DNA from: an uncultured Clostridia bacterium
GTDB lineage: Bacteria > Bacillota > Clostridia > Oscillospirales > Butyricicoccaceae
Direction of reading: 5' to 3'
NCBI GenBank assembly: GCA_910586575.1
Contig: CAJUJQ010000013.1
Span: 1 to 38,182, forward strand
DNA: 38,182 bases
Shown here: positions 18,930 through 27,491 of the stretch, one piece after another
How the letters are laid out: every line of letters starts with the position of its first letter
Numbering within the stretch: the first letter of the stretch is position 1
Position numbers and translations under genes: made by a program
Notes under the pieces: generated by a model
What the model saw: only the letters and a program-made list of their open reading frames with translations
Told to the model about the DNA's origin: nothing
The model's database searches: none

Positions 18930-19676
18930 ATGCCGAAGCGGAGCGACGACAAGCGCAGTACCGCCAAGGCTGAATACCTTGCCCGCCGCAGCAAGGGCGA
19001 AAAGGTGAACCTGCGCGAGCTGTCCGAGCGGGTAGGCGTCACCTATCAGACCTTGCGGAACTGGAAATCTGCCGGACATTGGGATGATGAACTGCCGAAG
19101 AAGGCACGGGGCGGGCAGCCCGGAAACAAGAACAGCGCGGGCAAAAAGAACGCGTCGGGCAGCCATAAGGGAGCACCGGCGCAAAACAGGAACGCGGAAA
19201 AGGACGGAGCCTACAACAAGGTTTTCTTTGATATGCTGTCAGAAGCCGAGCGGGATCTGATGGAGAAGGCCCCGCTGGAAAGCCGTGCCGCGCTGGAACA
19301 CGAAATGAAGGTTCTGAAATTCCGTGAACACAAAATTCTGTCAAAAATCGCGGAATACGAAGCCGCGTTGGAAGACACGTTTTTCACCAGCAGCATCCTG
19401 GATATGCGCACACCCGCCAAAGGGCAGGACGGCGCAGAGCAGGCCATGGGGATGTACACCAAAGACAGCGCTTTCAATCGGGCCATGAAGTTACAGGAAG
19501 CCTTGTACAAGGTGCAAGGCCGTATTGCCAAAGTTGCGGACAGCCTGCGGGCGCTGGAAGAAAACGAAAAGCGGCTGGCGCTGGAAGCGCAGCGGTTGGA
19601 AATCCTGCGAATGCGGGCGACCGGCGCGGTAGACGTGGGAGCGCCGGACGAAAACAAGGGGGAAAATACATCGTGA
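18930..19676 (+). CDS. Phage terminase small subunit (YqaS/XtmA-like)
   Basis: The ATG at 18930 follows a GGGGGTGCGAGG tract. The 248-residue product begins MPKRSDDKRSTAKAEYLARR and has an N-terminal helix-turn-helix (LRELSERVGVTYQTLRNWK). A Gly/Asn/Lys-rich linker follows (GGQPGNKNSAGKKNASGSHK) and then a long helical central and C-terminal region. This is the pattern of PBSX/YqaS-type small terminases, which recognise the packaging site and recruit the large subunit. It overlaps the next gene, which is also small-terminase-like, an unusual duplication of function. Confidence 0.78.
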   Translation: MPKRSDDKRSTAKAEYLARRSKGEKVNLRELSERVGVTYQTLRNWKSAGHWDDELPKKARGGQPGNKNSAGKKNASGSHKGAPAQNRNAEKDGAYNKVFFDMLSEAERDLMEKAPLESRAALEHEMKVLKFREHKILSKIAEYEAALEDTFFTSSILDMRTPAKGQDGAEQAMGMYTKDSAFNRAMKLQEALYKVQGRIAKVADSLRALEENEKRLALEAQRLEILRMRATGAVDVGAPDENKGENTS

Positions 19677-20161
19677 CATTGTACACAAGCAAAGTGGTTG
19701 CGGATTGGCTGGGACTTTCGGAGAGACGTGTCCGGCAGCTGCGCGATGAAGGTATCATCACCGAAGCAAGGCCAGGGCTGTACGATCTGAAAGCAACAAT
19801 TTCCAAATATATTACGTTCCTGGGCGGTTCGTCGAGGGAGAACCTGAACACGGAGCGGACGAAGCTGACCGCCGAAAAACGCAAGGCAGCCGAGATGGAA
19901 AATGACCTGCGGCGGCGGGTACTGCTCCACACGGAGGAAATCGAAGCCGCCATGAAAACGGTATTCCTGAATATCCGAAGCCGGATGCTGACCATCCCGG
20001 CGAAGCTGTCCCCTGTGCTGGAAGGCAAAAACGGGGACAGGGACGCGATATACAGCGAACTGGACAGCGCAATCCGGGAAGCGCTGGAGGACTTAAGCGA
20101 CCAACGGATTTCGATACTGATGAAGGGAGGCACACAGGATGAAACGGATAGCGATGGTTGA
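19673..20161 (+). CDS. Nu1-like small terminase / DNA packaging protein
   Basis: The GTG start overlaps the previous stop as GTGA, with AAGGGGG ahead. The 162-residue protein opens with a winged-helix-like motif (TSKVVADWLGLSERRVRQLR, followed by DEGIITEARPGLYDL) as in phage lambda Nu1. A long charged helix follows (TERTKLTAEKRKAAEMENDL) and then a C-terminal helical region. In lambda-type packaging Nu1 binds cosB and pairs with the GpA large subunit, which is exactly the gene that follows. It overlaps TerL by 23 bases. Which of the two small-terminase-like proteins acts in packaging is not decided by the sequence. Confidence 0.8.
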   Translation: MTLYTSKVVADWLGLSERRVRQLRDEGIITEARPGLYDLKATISKYITFLGGSSRENLNTERTKLTAEKRKAAEMENDLRRRVLLHTEEIEAAMKTVFLNIRSRMLTIPAKLSPVLEGKNGDRDAIYSELDSAIREALEDLSDQRISILMKGGTQDETDSDG

Positions 20162-21974
20162 GGTTTCCACCGAAGTGATTGCCATGATGGCAAAATGTGT
20201 TTCTGTCCTTAAGCCGCCTCCGGAAATGACCTTGAGTGAATGGGCGGATAAATACCGGATGCTGAGTGCGGAAAACAGCGCGGAGCCGGGGCGCTGGCAT
20301 ACGGATAAAGCCCCGTATCAGCGGGAGATTATGGACGCCATCGGCGATCCCCGTCTCCGGAAAGTGGTCGTCATGAGCGCCGCGCAGATTGGCAAAACGG
20401 CAATGCTCATGAATATGCTGGGCTATTTCATGCACTATTCCCCCGCCCCAATCCTGGTCATGCAGCCGACGCTCGAAATGGGGCAGACCTTCAGCAAGGA
20501 CTTCCTCGCACCGATGCTGCGGGATACGCCTGTCCTGCGGAACCTGGTGGACACGAAAAGCCGGTACGCCGGAAACACCATCCTGAAAAAGAACTTTCCG
20601 GGCGGTCATGTAACGATTATCGGCGCGAACAGCCCTGCCAGCCTTGCCAGCCGACCGATTAAGGTGCTGCTGGCGGATGAGGTAGACCGCTACCCGGCCA
20701 GCGCTGGGACCGAGGGCGACCCACTCTTATTGGGGCAGAAGCGCCAGACCACCTTCTGGGATAAGAAAACGGTTGTCGTCAGTACGCCGGGAAACAAAGG
20801 GGTTAGCCGTATTGCGAAGGAATTTGAGGAATCCACGCAGGAGGAATGGAATGTCCCCTGCCCGAAGTGCGGGCATCACCAGCCGTTGATATGGGCAAAC
20901 CTGCTGTTCGACCGGGAAGCTCCAGACCTACGAATCCGGTATCGCTGTGAGAGGTGCGAAGCGGAAAGCACGGAACATCAGTGGAAATCCATGGGCAAAT
21001 ACGGTAAATTCGTGGCTGCAAATCCGAGGGCGGAAGCACGCGGATTTCACCTGAACACCCTTGCTTCTACTTTCTGCGGCTGGGATGAGGTTGTCCGGAA
21101 GTTCCTTTCGGCGCATGAAGCGCTGTCCATCGGAAATCCGGAGGAAATGAAAACCTGGGTCAATACTGAGCTTGGGGAACCGTGGGACGAACCGGGTACC
21201 CAGCTGGAGGACGCGGATCTGTACAGCCGCCGTGAACAGTACGAAGCCGAAGTGCCGGACGGCGTACTGGTGCTGACCGCCGGGGTCGATGTGCAGGACG
21301 ACCGCTTTGAAGTGGAGGTCGTTGGCTGGGGCGTCGGCAAGGAAAGCTGGGGCATCCGCTACCAGAAAATTTACGGCGACATGATGAAGGGACAGGTTTG
21401 GTACGATTTGGACCGCTTTTTACTGACACCGTTCCGCAAGAAAGACGGAACCGCCCTGCAAATCCTCTGTACCTGTGTGGACAGCGGCGGGCACCATGCC
21501 GATCAGGTTTACCGCTTTACGAAGGAGCGGTACGAGCGCCGCGTGTTTGCCGTCAAGGGGAAAGGCGGCGCGGATGTCCCGTTTATCCGGAACCCCACCA
21601 CAAACAACCGTGTCAGAACCCTTTTGTTCATCCTGGGTGTGGATAACGGAAAAGCAATCCTGTACCAGCGTTTGCGGCATCCGACCAAGGGGCCGAACTA
21701 CTGCCACTTCCCACAGAACGAGGAAGCGGGCTACGACGAATTTTACTTCAGAGGGCTGACCAGCGAGAAGCAGGTAATCCGGTTCCGTAAGGGACGCAGC
21801 GTGATTGCCTGGGAGCTGAAGGACAGCAAATACAAACGGAATGAACCGCTTGACCTGCGGAACTACGCAACCGCCGCGCTGGAAATCGCGAATCCTGTTC
21901 TGAAAAAGCAGGAGCCGGGAACAGAACCTCGCAGGCGCCCCGTCGGTCGGCGCGTCTTATCGAGAGGTATCTAA
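20139..21974 (+). CDS. terL: Terminase large subunit, GpA family
   Basis: The 611-residue protein matches the lambda GpA large terminases, the ATP-driven motor and nuclease that pack DNA into the prohead. It has a Walker-A-like SAAQIGKTA (residues 80-88) and Walker B LLADEVD (about 177-183). A zinc-binding pair of knuckles follows (VPCPKCGHHQPL and RCERCEA), and then a C-terminal RNase-H-like nuclease region (LTAGVDVQDDRFEVEVVGWG). Length is normal for the family. It follows AAGGGAGG and overlaps the Nu1-like gene. Confidence 0.93.
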   Translation: MKRIAMVEVSTEVIAMMAKCVSVLKPPPEMTLSEWADKYRMLSAENSAEPGRWHTDKAPYQREIMDAIGDPRLRKVVVMSAAQIGKTAMLMNMLGYFMHYSPAPILVMQPTLEMGQTFSKDFLAPMLRDTPVLRNLVDTKSRYAGNTILKKNFPGGHVTIIGANSPASLASRPIKVLLADEVDRYPASAGTEGDPLLLGQKRQTTFWDKKTVVVSTPGNKGVSRIAKEFEESTQEEWNVPCPKCGHHQPLIWANLLFDREAPDLRIRYRCERCEAESTEHQWKSMGKYGKFVAANPRAEARGFHLNTLASTFCGWDEVVRKFLSAHEALSIGNPEEMKTWVNTELGEPWDEPGTQLEDADLYSRREQYEAEVPDGVLVLTAGVDVQDDRFEVEVVGWGVGKESWGIRYQKIYGDMMKGQVWYDLDRFLLTPFRKKDGTALQILCTCVDSGGHHADQVYRFTKERYERRVFAVKGKGGADVPFIRNPTTNNRVRTLLFILGVDNGKAILYQRLRHPTKGPNYCHFPQNEEAGYDEFYFRGLTSEKQVIRFRKGRSVIAWELKDSKYKRNEPLDLRNYATAALEIANPVLKKQEPGTEPRRRPVGRRVLSRGI

Positions 21975-21976
21975 AA

Positions 21977-22213
21977 ATGGCAATGTTCAGCAAGAAACTC
22001 TGTGAGCAAAAGCTCAATACATGGCTGGAAGCCGAAGAACGGATTGCAACCGGGCAGCGCTACCAGATCGGTACCCGTATGCTGACACGAGCGAACCTGA
22101 AAGAAGTCAGGGAAGAAATGGAATACTGGGCGGCGAAGCTGGCGGAAGCCAAGGCCGCAGAAACAGACGGCGGCAGGAACCGGGTGTACCGCGTTGTGCC
22201 GCGCGACCTGTAA
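21977..22213 (+). CDS. gpW-like head-tail joining protein, 78 aa
   Basis: The protein starts MAMFSKKLCEQKLNTWLEAE two bases after the terminase stop. It is short, helical (NLKEVREEMEYWAAKLAEAK) and ends with a basic strand (RVYRVVPRDL). In lambda the gene between terminase and portal is W, a 68-residue joiner that seals the head before tail attachment; this gene occupies the same place and has the same size. Direct sequence similarity is weak to the eye. The next gene starts after GGAGG. Confidence 0.7.
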   Translation: MAMFSKKLCEQKLNTWLEAEERIATGQRYQIGTRMLTRANLKEVREEMEYWAAKLAEAKAAETDGGRNRVYRVVPRDL

Positions 22214-22222
22214 GGAGGAACC

Positions 22223-23860
22223 GTGAGAAAGCCGAGTTTGATTGACCGGGCGATTGCCGCAGTTGCCCCGGTGCACGCCTGCAAGCGGGCGATTGCGCGG
22301 AAGCGCCTGTCGGCGCTTAACAGCGGCTATGGCAACTACGGCGCGAACCGGACAAAGAAAAGCCTGATCGGCTGGATGTATCACGGCGGAAGCGCAAAAG
22401 AGGATATCGAGGACAACATTGACACCCTGCGCCAGCGGAGCCGGGATGCGTATATGGGTGTACCTATCGCCACGGCATCTCTGAAAACCCTTCGTACAAA
22501 CGTTGTGGCCGGAGGGCTGATCCCCGCGCCGCAGATTGACGCGGATTTCTTGAAACTGACCGATGAGCAGGTACAGGAGCTTCAGGCGCAAATTGTCCGG
22601 GAGTTCGGCCTGTGGGCAGATACGCCGACGTGTGACGCTGACCGGATTGACAATTTCTATTCCCTTCAGCAGCTTGCCTATCTCTCATATCTGATGAACG
22701 GCGACGCGATTGTACTCCTGCCGATGAAGCAGCAGAAAGGCCAGCCCTACAGCCTGCGGGTGCGGCTGCTTGAGGCAGACCGGGTATGCAGCCCGGATCT
22801 GTATGACCGGCTTGTCCCATGCGAGGTGCAGGGGTATAAAGTCCAAAGTATTGTGCAGGGCGTGGAAACCGACGCGGACGGCATGATGATCGCCTACTGG
22901 ATTTGTAACCGGCATCCGCTGTCAAACGACGCGACGGCACAGCCGGGCGGCATCCAGTGGGAACGTGTAGAAGCCTACGGCGGAAAGACCGGCAGGCGGA
23001 ACGTCCTGCACATCATGACCCGCGAACGGGCGGGGCAGCGGCGCGGCGTGCCCCTGCTGGCCCCGGTGCTGGAAGCCTTGAAACAGCTGGGGCGCTACAC
23101 CGAGGCGGAAATCGAAGCGGCGCTGGTCAGCGCCCTGTTCACGGCATTCATAAAGTCAGACCTTCCGTCCGACGAAAAGCCGCTCGGTGAGGTTATCCCG
23201 CAGGAACAGCTGATTGACGAAGCCGACCAGCGCAGCATTGAAATGGGAAACGGCGCTGTTGTCGGGCTGGCTCCCGGAGAAAGCGTTCAATTCGCCGACC
23301 CCAAGCACCCAACGACCGGCTACGACGCGTTTACCGACGCCCTGGTTAAGCAAATCGGCGCGGCGCTGGAAATCCCGCCAGAGGTGCTGTACAAACAGTT
23401 TATTGCATCTTACAGCGCGGCACGCGGCGCGCTCAACGAGTTTTGGCGCTCCTGCGGCATGATGCGGGACTGGTTCATTGAGGATTTCTGCCAGCCGATC
23501 TACGAGGAGTGGTTTACGGAAGCCGTGGCGCGAGGGCGCATTCATGCGCCGGGTTTCTTCGCGGATCCGGCAATCCGAAAGGCATACACGGGCTGTGTAT
23601 GGAACGGTCCGGCGCGCACGAACCTGAACCCGGTGCAGGAAGTAGAAGCCGCGGAAAAGCGCGTGGAAAACTGTTTCAGCACCGCGCAGGAGGAAACCGC
23701 CCAAATGACCGGCGGCGACTTCGCCCGGAATGTGCGTCAGCGCCTTATCGAAGCACGGTTAAAGCGGGATGTCGATGAAATTGTACATCCACAGCCGGTA
23801 GCCTCCGACAGAATCCCATTTACAGATAAGAATCCGCAGGAGGAGAAAAACCATGCCTAA
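22223..23860 (+). CDS. Portal protein, lambda GpB family
   Basis: The GTG at 22223 follows AAGGAGG. The 545-residue product is a lambda-type portal, the dodecameric ring through which DNA enters and leaves the head. Family features include GNYGANRTKKSLIGW near the N-terminus, VPIATASLKTLRTNVVAGGL, the wing region with MTRERAGQRRGVPLLAPVLE, and the C-terminal IPPEVLYKQFIASYSAARGA. It overlaps the protease gene by 8 bases. Length is typical of the family. Confidence 0.93.
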   Translation: MRKPSLIDRAIAAVAPVHACKRAIARKRLSALNSGYGNYGANRTKKSLIGWMYHGGSAKEDIEDNIDTLRQRSRDAYMGVPIATASLKTLRTNVVAGGLIPAPQIDADFLKLTDEQVQELQAQIVREFGLWADTPTCDADRIDNFYSLQQLAYLSYLMNGDAIVLLPMKQQKGQPYSLRVRLLEADRVCSPDLYDRLVPCEVQGYKVQSIVQGVETDADGMMIAYWICNRHPLSNDATAQPGGIQWERVEAYGGKTGRRNVLHIMTRERAGQRRGVPLLAPVLEALKQLGRYTEAEIEAALVSALFTAFIKSDLPSDEKPLGEVIPQEQLIDEADQRSIEMGNGAVVGLAPGESVQFADPKHPTTGYDAFTDALVKQIGAALEIPPEVLYKQFIASYSAARGALNEFWRSCGMMRDWFIEDFCQPIYEEWFTEAVARGRIHAPGFFADPAIRKAYTGCVWNGPARTNLNPVQEVEAAEKRVENCFSTAQEETAQMTGGDFARNVRQRLIEARLKRDVDEIVHPQPVASDRIPFTDKNPQEEKNHA

Positions 23861-24953
23861 GAAATTTTGGAGCTTCCGCAACAGCGCGTACGGCACGGGC
23901 GCGGAGCTGCTGCTGTACGGTGACATATCAAACAGCACATGGTGGGGGGATGAAGTAACTCCGAAGCAGTTCGCGGACGACCTGAGCGCGCTGGGTGCAG
24001 TCAGTGAAATCACCGTCCGGATCAACAGCGGCGGCGGTGATGTGTTCGCCGCGCAGGCTATTGGAAACCTGCTGGAGCAGCACGCGGCGACGGTCACGGC
24101 ACGGATCGACGGCCTTTGCGCAAGCGCCGCAACGATTATTGCCTGTCACTGCAACAAAGTAATCGCAGCGAATGACAGCACTTACATGGTGCATCCCGTC
24201 AAAATTGGCGTTTTCGGATACGTAGATGAAATCAGACTGAAAGAATACACGGAAGCGCTCGACGCCATTCGGGAAAGCATCCTCTCCCTGTATATCAAAA
24301 AGACAGGCCGGACGAAAGAAGAACTTGACGGATGGATGGACGCGACAAGCTGGTGGACGAGTGTGGAAGCCAAGGAAAACGGCTTTGTGGATGAGCTGAC
24401 GGACGATGGCGAAGAAAACGTAGTCGAAAATCGAAACGGTATGTTGTTCATCAACAGCGTCAGCATGAACCTGCCGTTTGACAAGGCTCCGAAGTTCGTG
24501 CAGAACAGCCTGGCAGCAGCACGCGCCGCCGGGAGTTTATCCAATAAAGCAGCGGCAGGAACGCCCCAAAACAGCGAGGAGGAAAAGAGCATGGAAATCA
24601 AGACAGTGGATGATTTGCGGAAAGCCTACCCTGAACTGGTTGACCAGATCGAGCAGGCAGCAGAGCAGAAAAGCGCAAACGAGGAACGCCAGCGGATTCA
24701 GGACATTGAAGAAATGGCAATGCCGGGAACCGAGGTCATGACGGCAGAAGCCAAATTCACAAAGCCCCTGAGCGCCAGCGACTATGCCAAAGCTGCTATG
24801 AAGCAGATCAAAAACCAGGGCGCGGAAATGCTGAATAGTCTGCAAGAGGACGCGGACGGCAGCGGCATGAACCATGTCGCCCATCAGCACCCGCAGGACA
24901 GCGCAGAAGATACAATTATGAATGCCATTAAGACAGCAGGGAAGAAAGCGTAA
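23853..24953 (+). CDS. Capsid maturation protease, ClpP-like, with C-terminal scaffold
   Basis: The first 190 residues are a ClpP/S14-type serine protease domain. The catalytic serine lies in GLCASAATIIA (Ser91), His114 follows in YMVHPV, and INSGGGDVFAAQAIGN holds the oxyanion-hole glycines (about 58-72). This protease trims head proteins during maturation. From residue 247 the protein continues in a helical, Glu/Gln-rich region (DLVDQIEQAAEQKSANEERQ-like) that resembles a scaffold. An in-frame ATG there has its own ribosome binding site, as lambda C holds Nu3. It overlaps the portal gene and is followed by the decoration protein. Confidence 0.9.
   Translation: MPKKFWSFRNSAYGTGAELLLYGDISNSTWWGDEVTPKQFADDLSALGAVSEITVRINSGGGDVFAAQAIGNLLEQHAATVTARIDGLCASAATIIACHCNKVIAANDSTYMVHPVKIGVFGYVDEIRLKEYTEALDAIRESILSLYIKKTGRTKEELDGWMDATSWWTSVEAKENGFVDELTDDGEENVVENRNGMLFINSVSMNLPFDKAPKFVQNSLAAARAAGSLSNKAAAGTPQNSEEEKSMEIKTVDDLRKAYPELVDQIEQAAEQKSANEERQRIQDIEEMAMPGTEVMTAEAKFTKPLSASDYAKAAMKQIKNQGAEMLNSLQEDADGSGMNHVAHQHPQDSAEDTIMNAIKTAGKKA
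24591..24953 (+). CDS. Nested in-frame scaffold protein (Nu3-like), 120 aa
   Basis: The ATG at 24591 lies in the frame of the protease gene and follows AGGAGG by 8 bases. The product would be MEIKTVDDLRKAYPELVDQI and onward, a charged helical protein of 120 residues sharing the protease's C-terminus. The lambda C gene likewise encodes both protease and, from an internal start, the scaffold Nu3 that guides capsid assembly and is then cleaved. The strong internal ribosome binding site is the evidence here. Translation from this start is not shown directly. Confidence 0.72.
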   Translation: MEIKTVDDLRKAYPELVDQIEQAAEQKSANEERQRIQDIEEMAMPGTEVMTAEAKFTKPLSASDYAKAAMKQIKNQGAEMLNSLQEDADGSGMNHVAHQHPQDSAEDTIMNAIKTAGKKA

Positions 24954-24963
24954 GGAGGATACT

Positions 24964-25314
24964 ATGGGAATGGATTTGACAAGGCAGGATTTCAGCACTG
25001 CACCGGGTTATTTCATCGCCGGTACAAACATCGGCATCACTACAGCGGTAAAGGAGGCCGGTGCAGATCTTCCGGCACATACCCCCGTCCTGCTGGCGGC
25101 AGATAAGGTAACGCCTGTCGCTGCCGGTGCAGAGGGTAGAGCGCCCTCTGCGGCTGGCATTTACGGTATCACTGCGGACAGCGCAAAGGCTGGTGAAGAT
25201 GCGGTTATTTACCTGACCGGTGAATTTTTTGCAAAGGGGCTTGCATTGCCGGAGGGTGTAGCTGCCGCCGATTTGGAAATTGCCCTGCGCGATATCGGGA
25301 TTTTCTTGAAATAA
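24964..25314 (+). CDS. Head decoration protein, gpD-like, 116 aa
   Basis: The ATG at 24964 follows AAGGAGG. The 116-residue product matches the phage lambda gpD head decoration family, a trimeric cement protein that stabilises the expanded capsid. Family features are the N-terminal region TRQDFSTAPGYFIAGTNIG, the Pro/Val segment HTPVLLAADKVTPVA, and the final ALRDIGIFLK. Length and position between protease and major capsid gene agree with lambda. It is followed at once by the major capsid protein. Confidence 0.88.
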   Translation: MGMDLTRQDFSTAPGYFIAGTNIGITTAVKEAGADLPAHTPVLLAADKVTPVAAGAEGRAPSAAGIYGITADSAKAGEDAVIYLTGEFFAKGLALPEGVAAADLEIALRDIGIFLK

Positions 25315-25327
25315 GGAGGAGGACACC

Positions 25328-26380
25328 ATGCCGAATGAAGTAAATATTTACGAACCGCGTTATTTGGCGGAGGTTGTGCGGCAGACGCCGCCGGTACATA
25401 AGTTTTTCCTGGATACATTCTTTACCAACATCAAGACTTTTGTAACGAAGCGGGTAGACATCGATCTGGTAAAAGGCGATCGCAGAATGGCAGCTTTCGT
25501 TCATCCAAATGTTGGCGGCCAGGTACTTTCCCGGAATGGCTACGAAACCGAGAGTTTTGCGGCTCCGCTGGTCAACCCTTACGATGTGACGACGGCAGAC
25601 CAGCTTATGGAACGGCTGCCGGGTGAAGATTTGTACAGCGGAATGACGCCTGCCGACCGGGCGGCGCGGCAGCTGATGGATGATTACAGGCGTCTGGATG
25701 ATGCGGCAACCCGACGTGAGGAATGGATGGCGGCACAGGCAATCCTTAACGGTGCGATTCATGTCAAGGGAAAAGGCGTTGATGCTACCATTGATTTCCG
25801 CTTCACCAACAAAAAATCCCTGACCGGCACAGCACAGTGGGGAAAGAGCGCCGCAAAGATTCGTGACAATCTGAATGATTGGGTGGAAGAAGTACGGGTG
25901 AACGGTTTCTCCAATGTTGACATGGCTGTTCTGGGAAAAGCCGCCGCGCGGGCATTACTCCTGGATGAGGATATCTGCAAGTGTCTGGATAACCGCCGAA
26001 TGATCCTGGGTGAAATCAACCCCCGTGATCTGCCGAATGGGGTGCGGTATCTGGGGCGGCTGAATGACCCCAGCATTGACCTGTACACGTACAGCGAGGT
26101 ATTCCTGGACGATTGGACAGACCCGGAAAATCCCGCCACAAAGCCACTGATGCCGGATAATAAAGTGGTTCTGGCTCCCAGCAACCCGGAATTTGTGCGA
26201 GCATATGGCGCATGCAGCTATATTGACGACAGGACAAACAGATGGGTTACGGCACAGTCACAGCGCCTTTTGCGCGAATATGTGGCCCATGGTCCCGACC
26301 GTCACATCCTTGAATTGCAGACCCGCCCCCTGCCCATCCCGGATAAAGTGGACAGCTGGCTTGTCGCCGAGGTGTGCTGA
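25328..26380 (+). CDS. Major capsid protein, lambda gpE family
   Basis: The 350-residue product matches the lambda E type HK97-fold capsid protein. Visible are the N-terminal MPNEVNIYEPRYLAEVVRQT, the VKGDRRMAAFVHPNVGGQVL strand region, and the long C-terminal A-domain helices (AARALLLDEDICKCLDNRRM). The family is normally about 340 residues, so it is complete. It follows AAGGAGGAGG. Hundreds of copies would form the icosahedral shell, with the preceding decoration protein on the outside. Confidence 0.93.
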   Translation: MPNEVNIYEPRYLAEVVRQTPPVHKFFLDTFFTNIKTFVTKRVDIDLVKGDRRMAAFVHPNVGGQVLSRNGYETESFAAPLVNPYDVTTADQLMERLPGEDLYSGMTPADRAARQLMDDYRRLDDAATRREEWMAAQAILNGAIHVKGKGVDATIDFRFTNKKSLTGTAQWGKSAAKIRDNLNDWVEEVRVNGFSNVDMAVLGKAAARALLLDEDICKCLDNRRMILGEINPRDLPNGVRYLGRLNDPSIDLYTYSEVFLDDWTDPENPATKPLMPDNKVVLAPSNPEFVRAYGACSYIDDRTNRWVTAQSQRLLREYVAHGPDRHILELQTRPLPIPDKVDSWLVAEVC

Positions 26381-26790
26381 TGGCGCTGTTTGAACTCGAA
26401 CAGCACTACGAGAACGAGCAGCCGGAATACCATGCGCCGACCTTCAAGGAGTGCGCGGCAGAGGATATCGACCTGATCTTTTTTGACGCCAGCGAGCATG
26501 CCGAAACGCGGAATGTGGACGGGAACGACGTGGTTGTAATCTTCGAGGACAGCGACCTCCGGGAGCGGTCGGCGCATTGGGAAGCCGGTGCCAAACAGAA
26601 TTTTGACACCGGCCTGTATCTGGCGCATTGCGTCCTGTACATCAAAGTAAAGGACTACGGGCCGAAGCCGAAAATCGGTAAAATGCTGGTGATGGACGCC
26701 GGGACGGATCATAAACGCACCTACACAATCAACAAGTGCGAGGAAGAGGACGGCGTTTACCGGATGATTATGGAGAGGGTGCGGCAATGA
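26380..26790 (+). CDS. Head-tail connector-like hypothetical protein, 136 aa
   Basis: The ATG overlaps the A of the capsid gene stop codon (TGATG); a GTG six bases earlier is possible but less likely. The 136-residue protein is acidic and beta-rich (CAAEDIDLIFFDASEHAETR, then KIGKMLVMDAGTD) with no membrane segment. By position, between the major capsid gene and the gpZ-like gene, it should be a head completion or connector protein. I do not see a definite family signature. It overlaps the next gene by ATGA. Confidence 0.65.
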   Translation: MALFELEQHYENEQPEYHAPTFKECAAEDIDLIFFDASEHAETRNVDGNDVVVIFEDSDLRERSAHWEAGAKQNFDTGLYLAHCVLYIKVKDYGPKPKIGKMLVMDAGTDHKRTYTINKCEEEDGVYRMIMERVRQ

Positions 26791-27491
26791 GCAGTGTAAG
26801 CTATAACCGTGGAACCATGACAATCACCGTGGAGGGGCTGGACGATGTTTCCACCGCGCTGGGGAGCCTGAAAAGCAAGACCCCGGCGGCGGTGAAGGTC
26901 GCAATCAACGCAACGGCGCGGGAAGCGCGCAAGCTCATGATTGCAAAGGCCAAAGCCCGTTACGCGGTGAACGCTGCGGGAATGCGGCATCTCAAGGACT
27001 TAAAGCCAAGGCAAAGGGCGACAAATACCAGCCTGAGCGCCGAGCTGTATATTTCCAGTCTCCGTAATGACTTGGGATACTTCAAGACAAACCCGCCATA
27101 TCCGACGCATTTTACCGGCAAGGCGTGGCGGCAGGGGCCGGATGTTTGGAAGGGCAAGGTGCTGAAAAACAGCAGTATGAAGTCCCTGCCCGGTGAAGGC
27201 AATAAAGCCAAGGCGTTCCTGGCCGAGTTCAAAAGCGGGCACGTCGGCATGGTGCAGCGCGTCGTCGGTTCGTCGAGTGGGCACACTGTAACTAAAAGCG
27301 GCGCGCCGCGCTGGCGCAACCGTCGGGGCAACGTAGAAAAACTGGTAACGCTGGGCAGTCCGAGCGCAGCAGCCATGCACCGAACAATCTGGATGGACGT
27401 GGAACCGGATGTTGAGCTGTTCCTGCTGAATCGTCTGGAACAGCAGGTTCAGACTGTGCTCGCGCGTGCGGCAGCAAGGAGGACGCCATGA
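26787..27491 (+). CDS. Minor tail/head-tail protein, gpZ-like
   Basis: The ATG at 26787 overlaps the previous TGA. The 234-residue protein resembles lambda gpZ-type minor tail proteins, which act in joining tails to heads. Typical parts are the helical AVKVAINATAREARKLMIAK near the N-terminus, the aromatic/basic FTGKAWRQGPDVWKGKVLKN, and a C-terminal helix (LFLLNRLEQQVQTVLARAAA). It is basic overall. It overlaps the tail-terminator-like gene that follows. Confidence 0.78.
   Translation: MSSVSYNRGTMTITVEGLDDVSTALGSLKSKTPAAVKVAINATAREARKLMIAKAKARYAVNAAGMRHLKDLKPRQRATNTSLSAELYISSLRNDLGYFKTNPPYPTHFTGKAWRQGPDVWKGKVLKNSSMKSLPGEGNKAKAFLAEFKSGHVGMVQRVVGSSSGHTVTKSGAPRWRNRRGNVEKLVTLGSPSAAAMHRTIWMDVEPDVELFLLNRLEQQVQTVLARAAARRTP

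Noticed and set aside
18718..19008. Plus-strand frame starting MSEFLALPEARNPYNEGDF
   Set aside because: No ribosome binding site, and it runs into the small-terminase gene in a different frame. The first 25 residues look peptide-like, but there is no other support.
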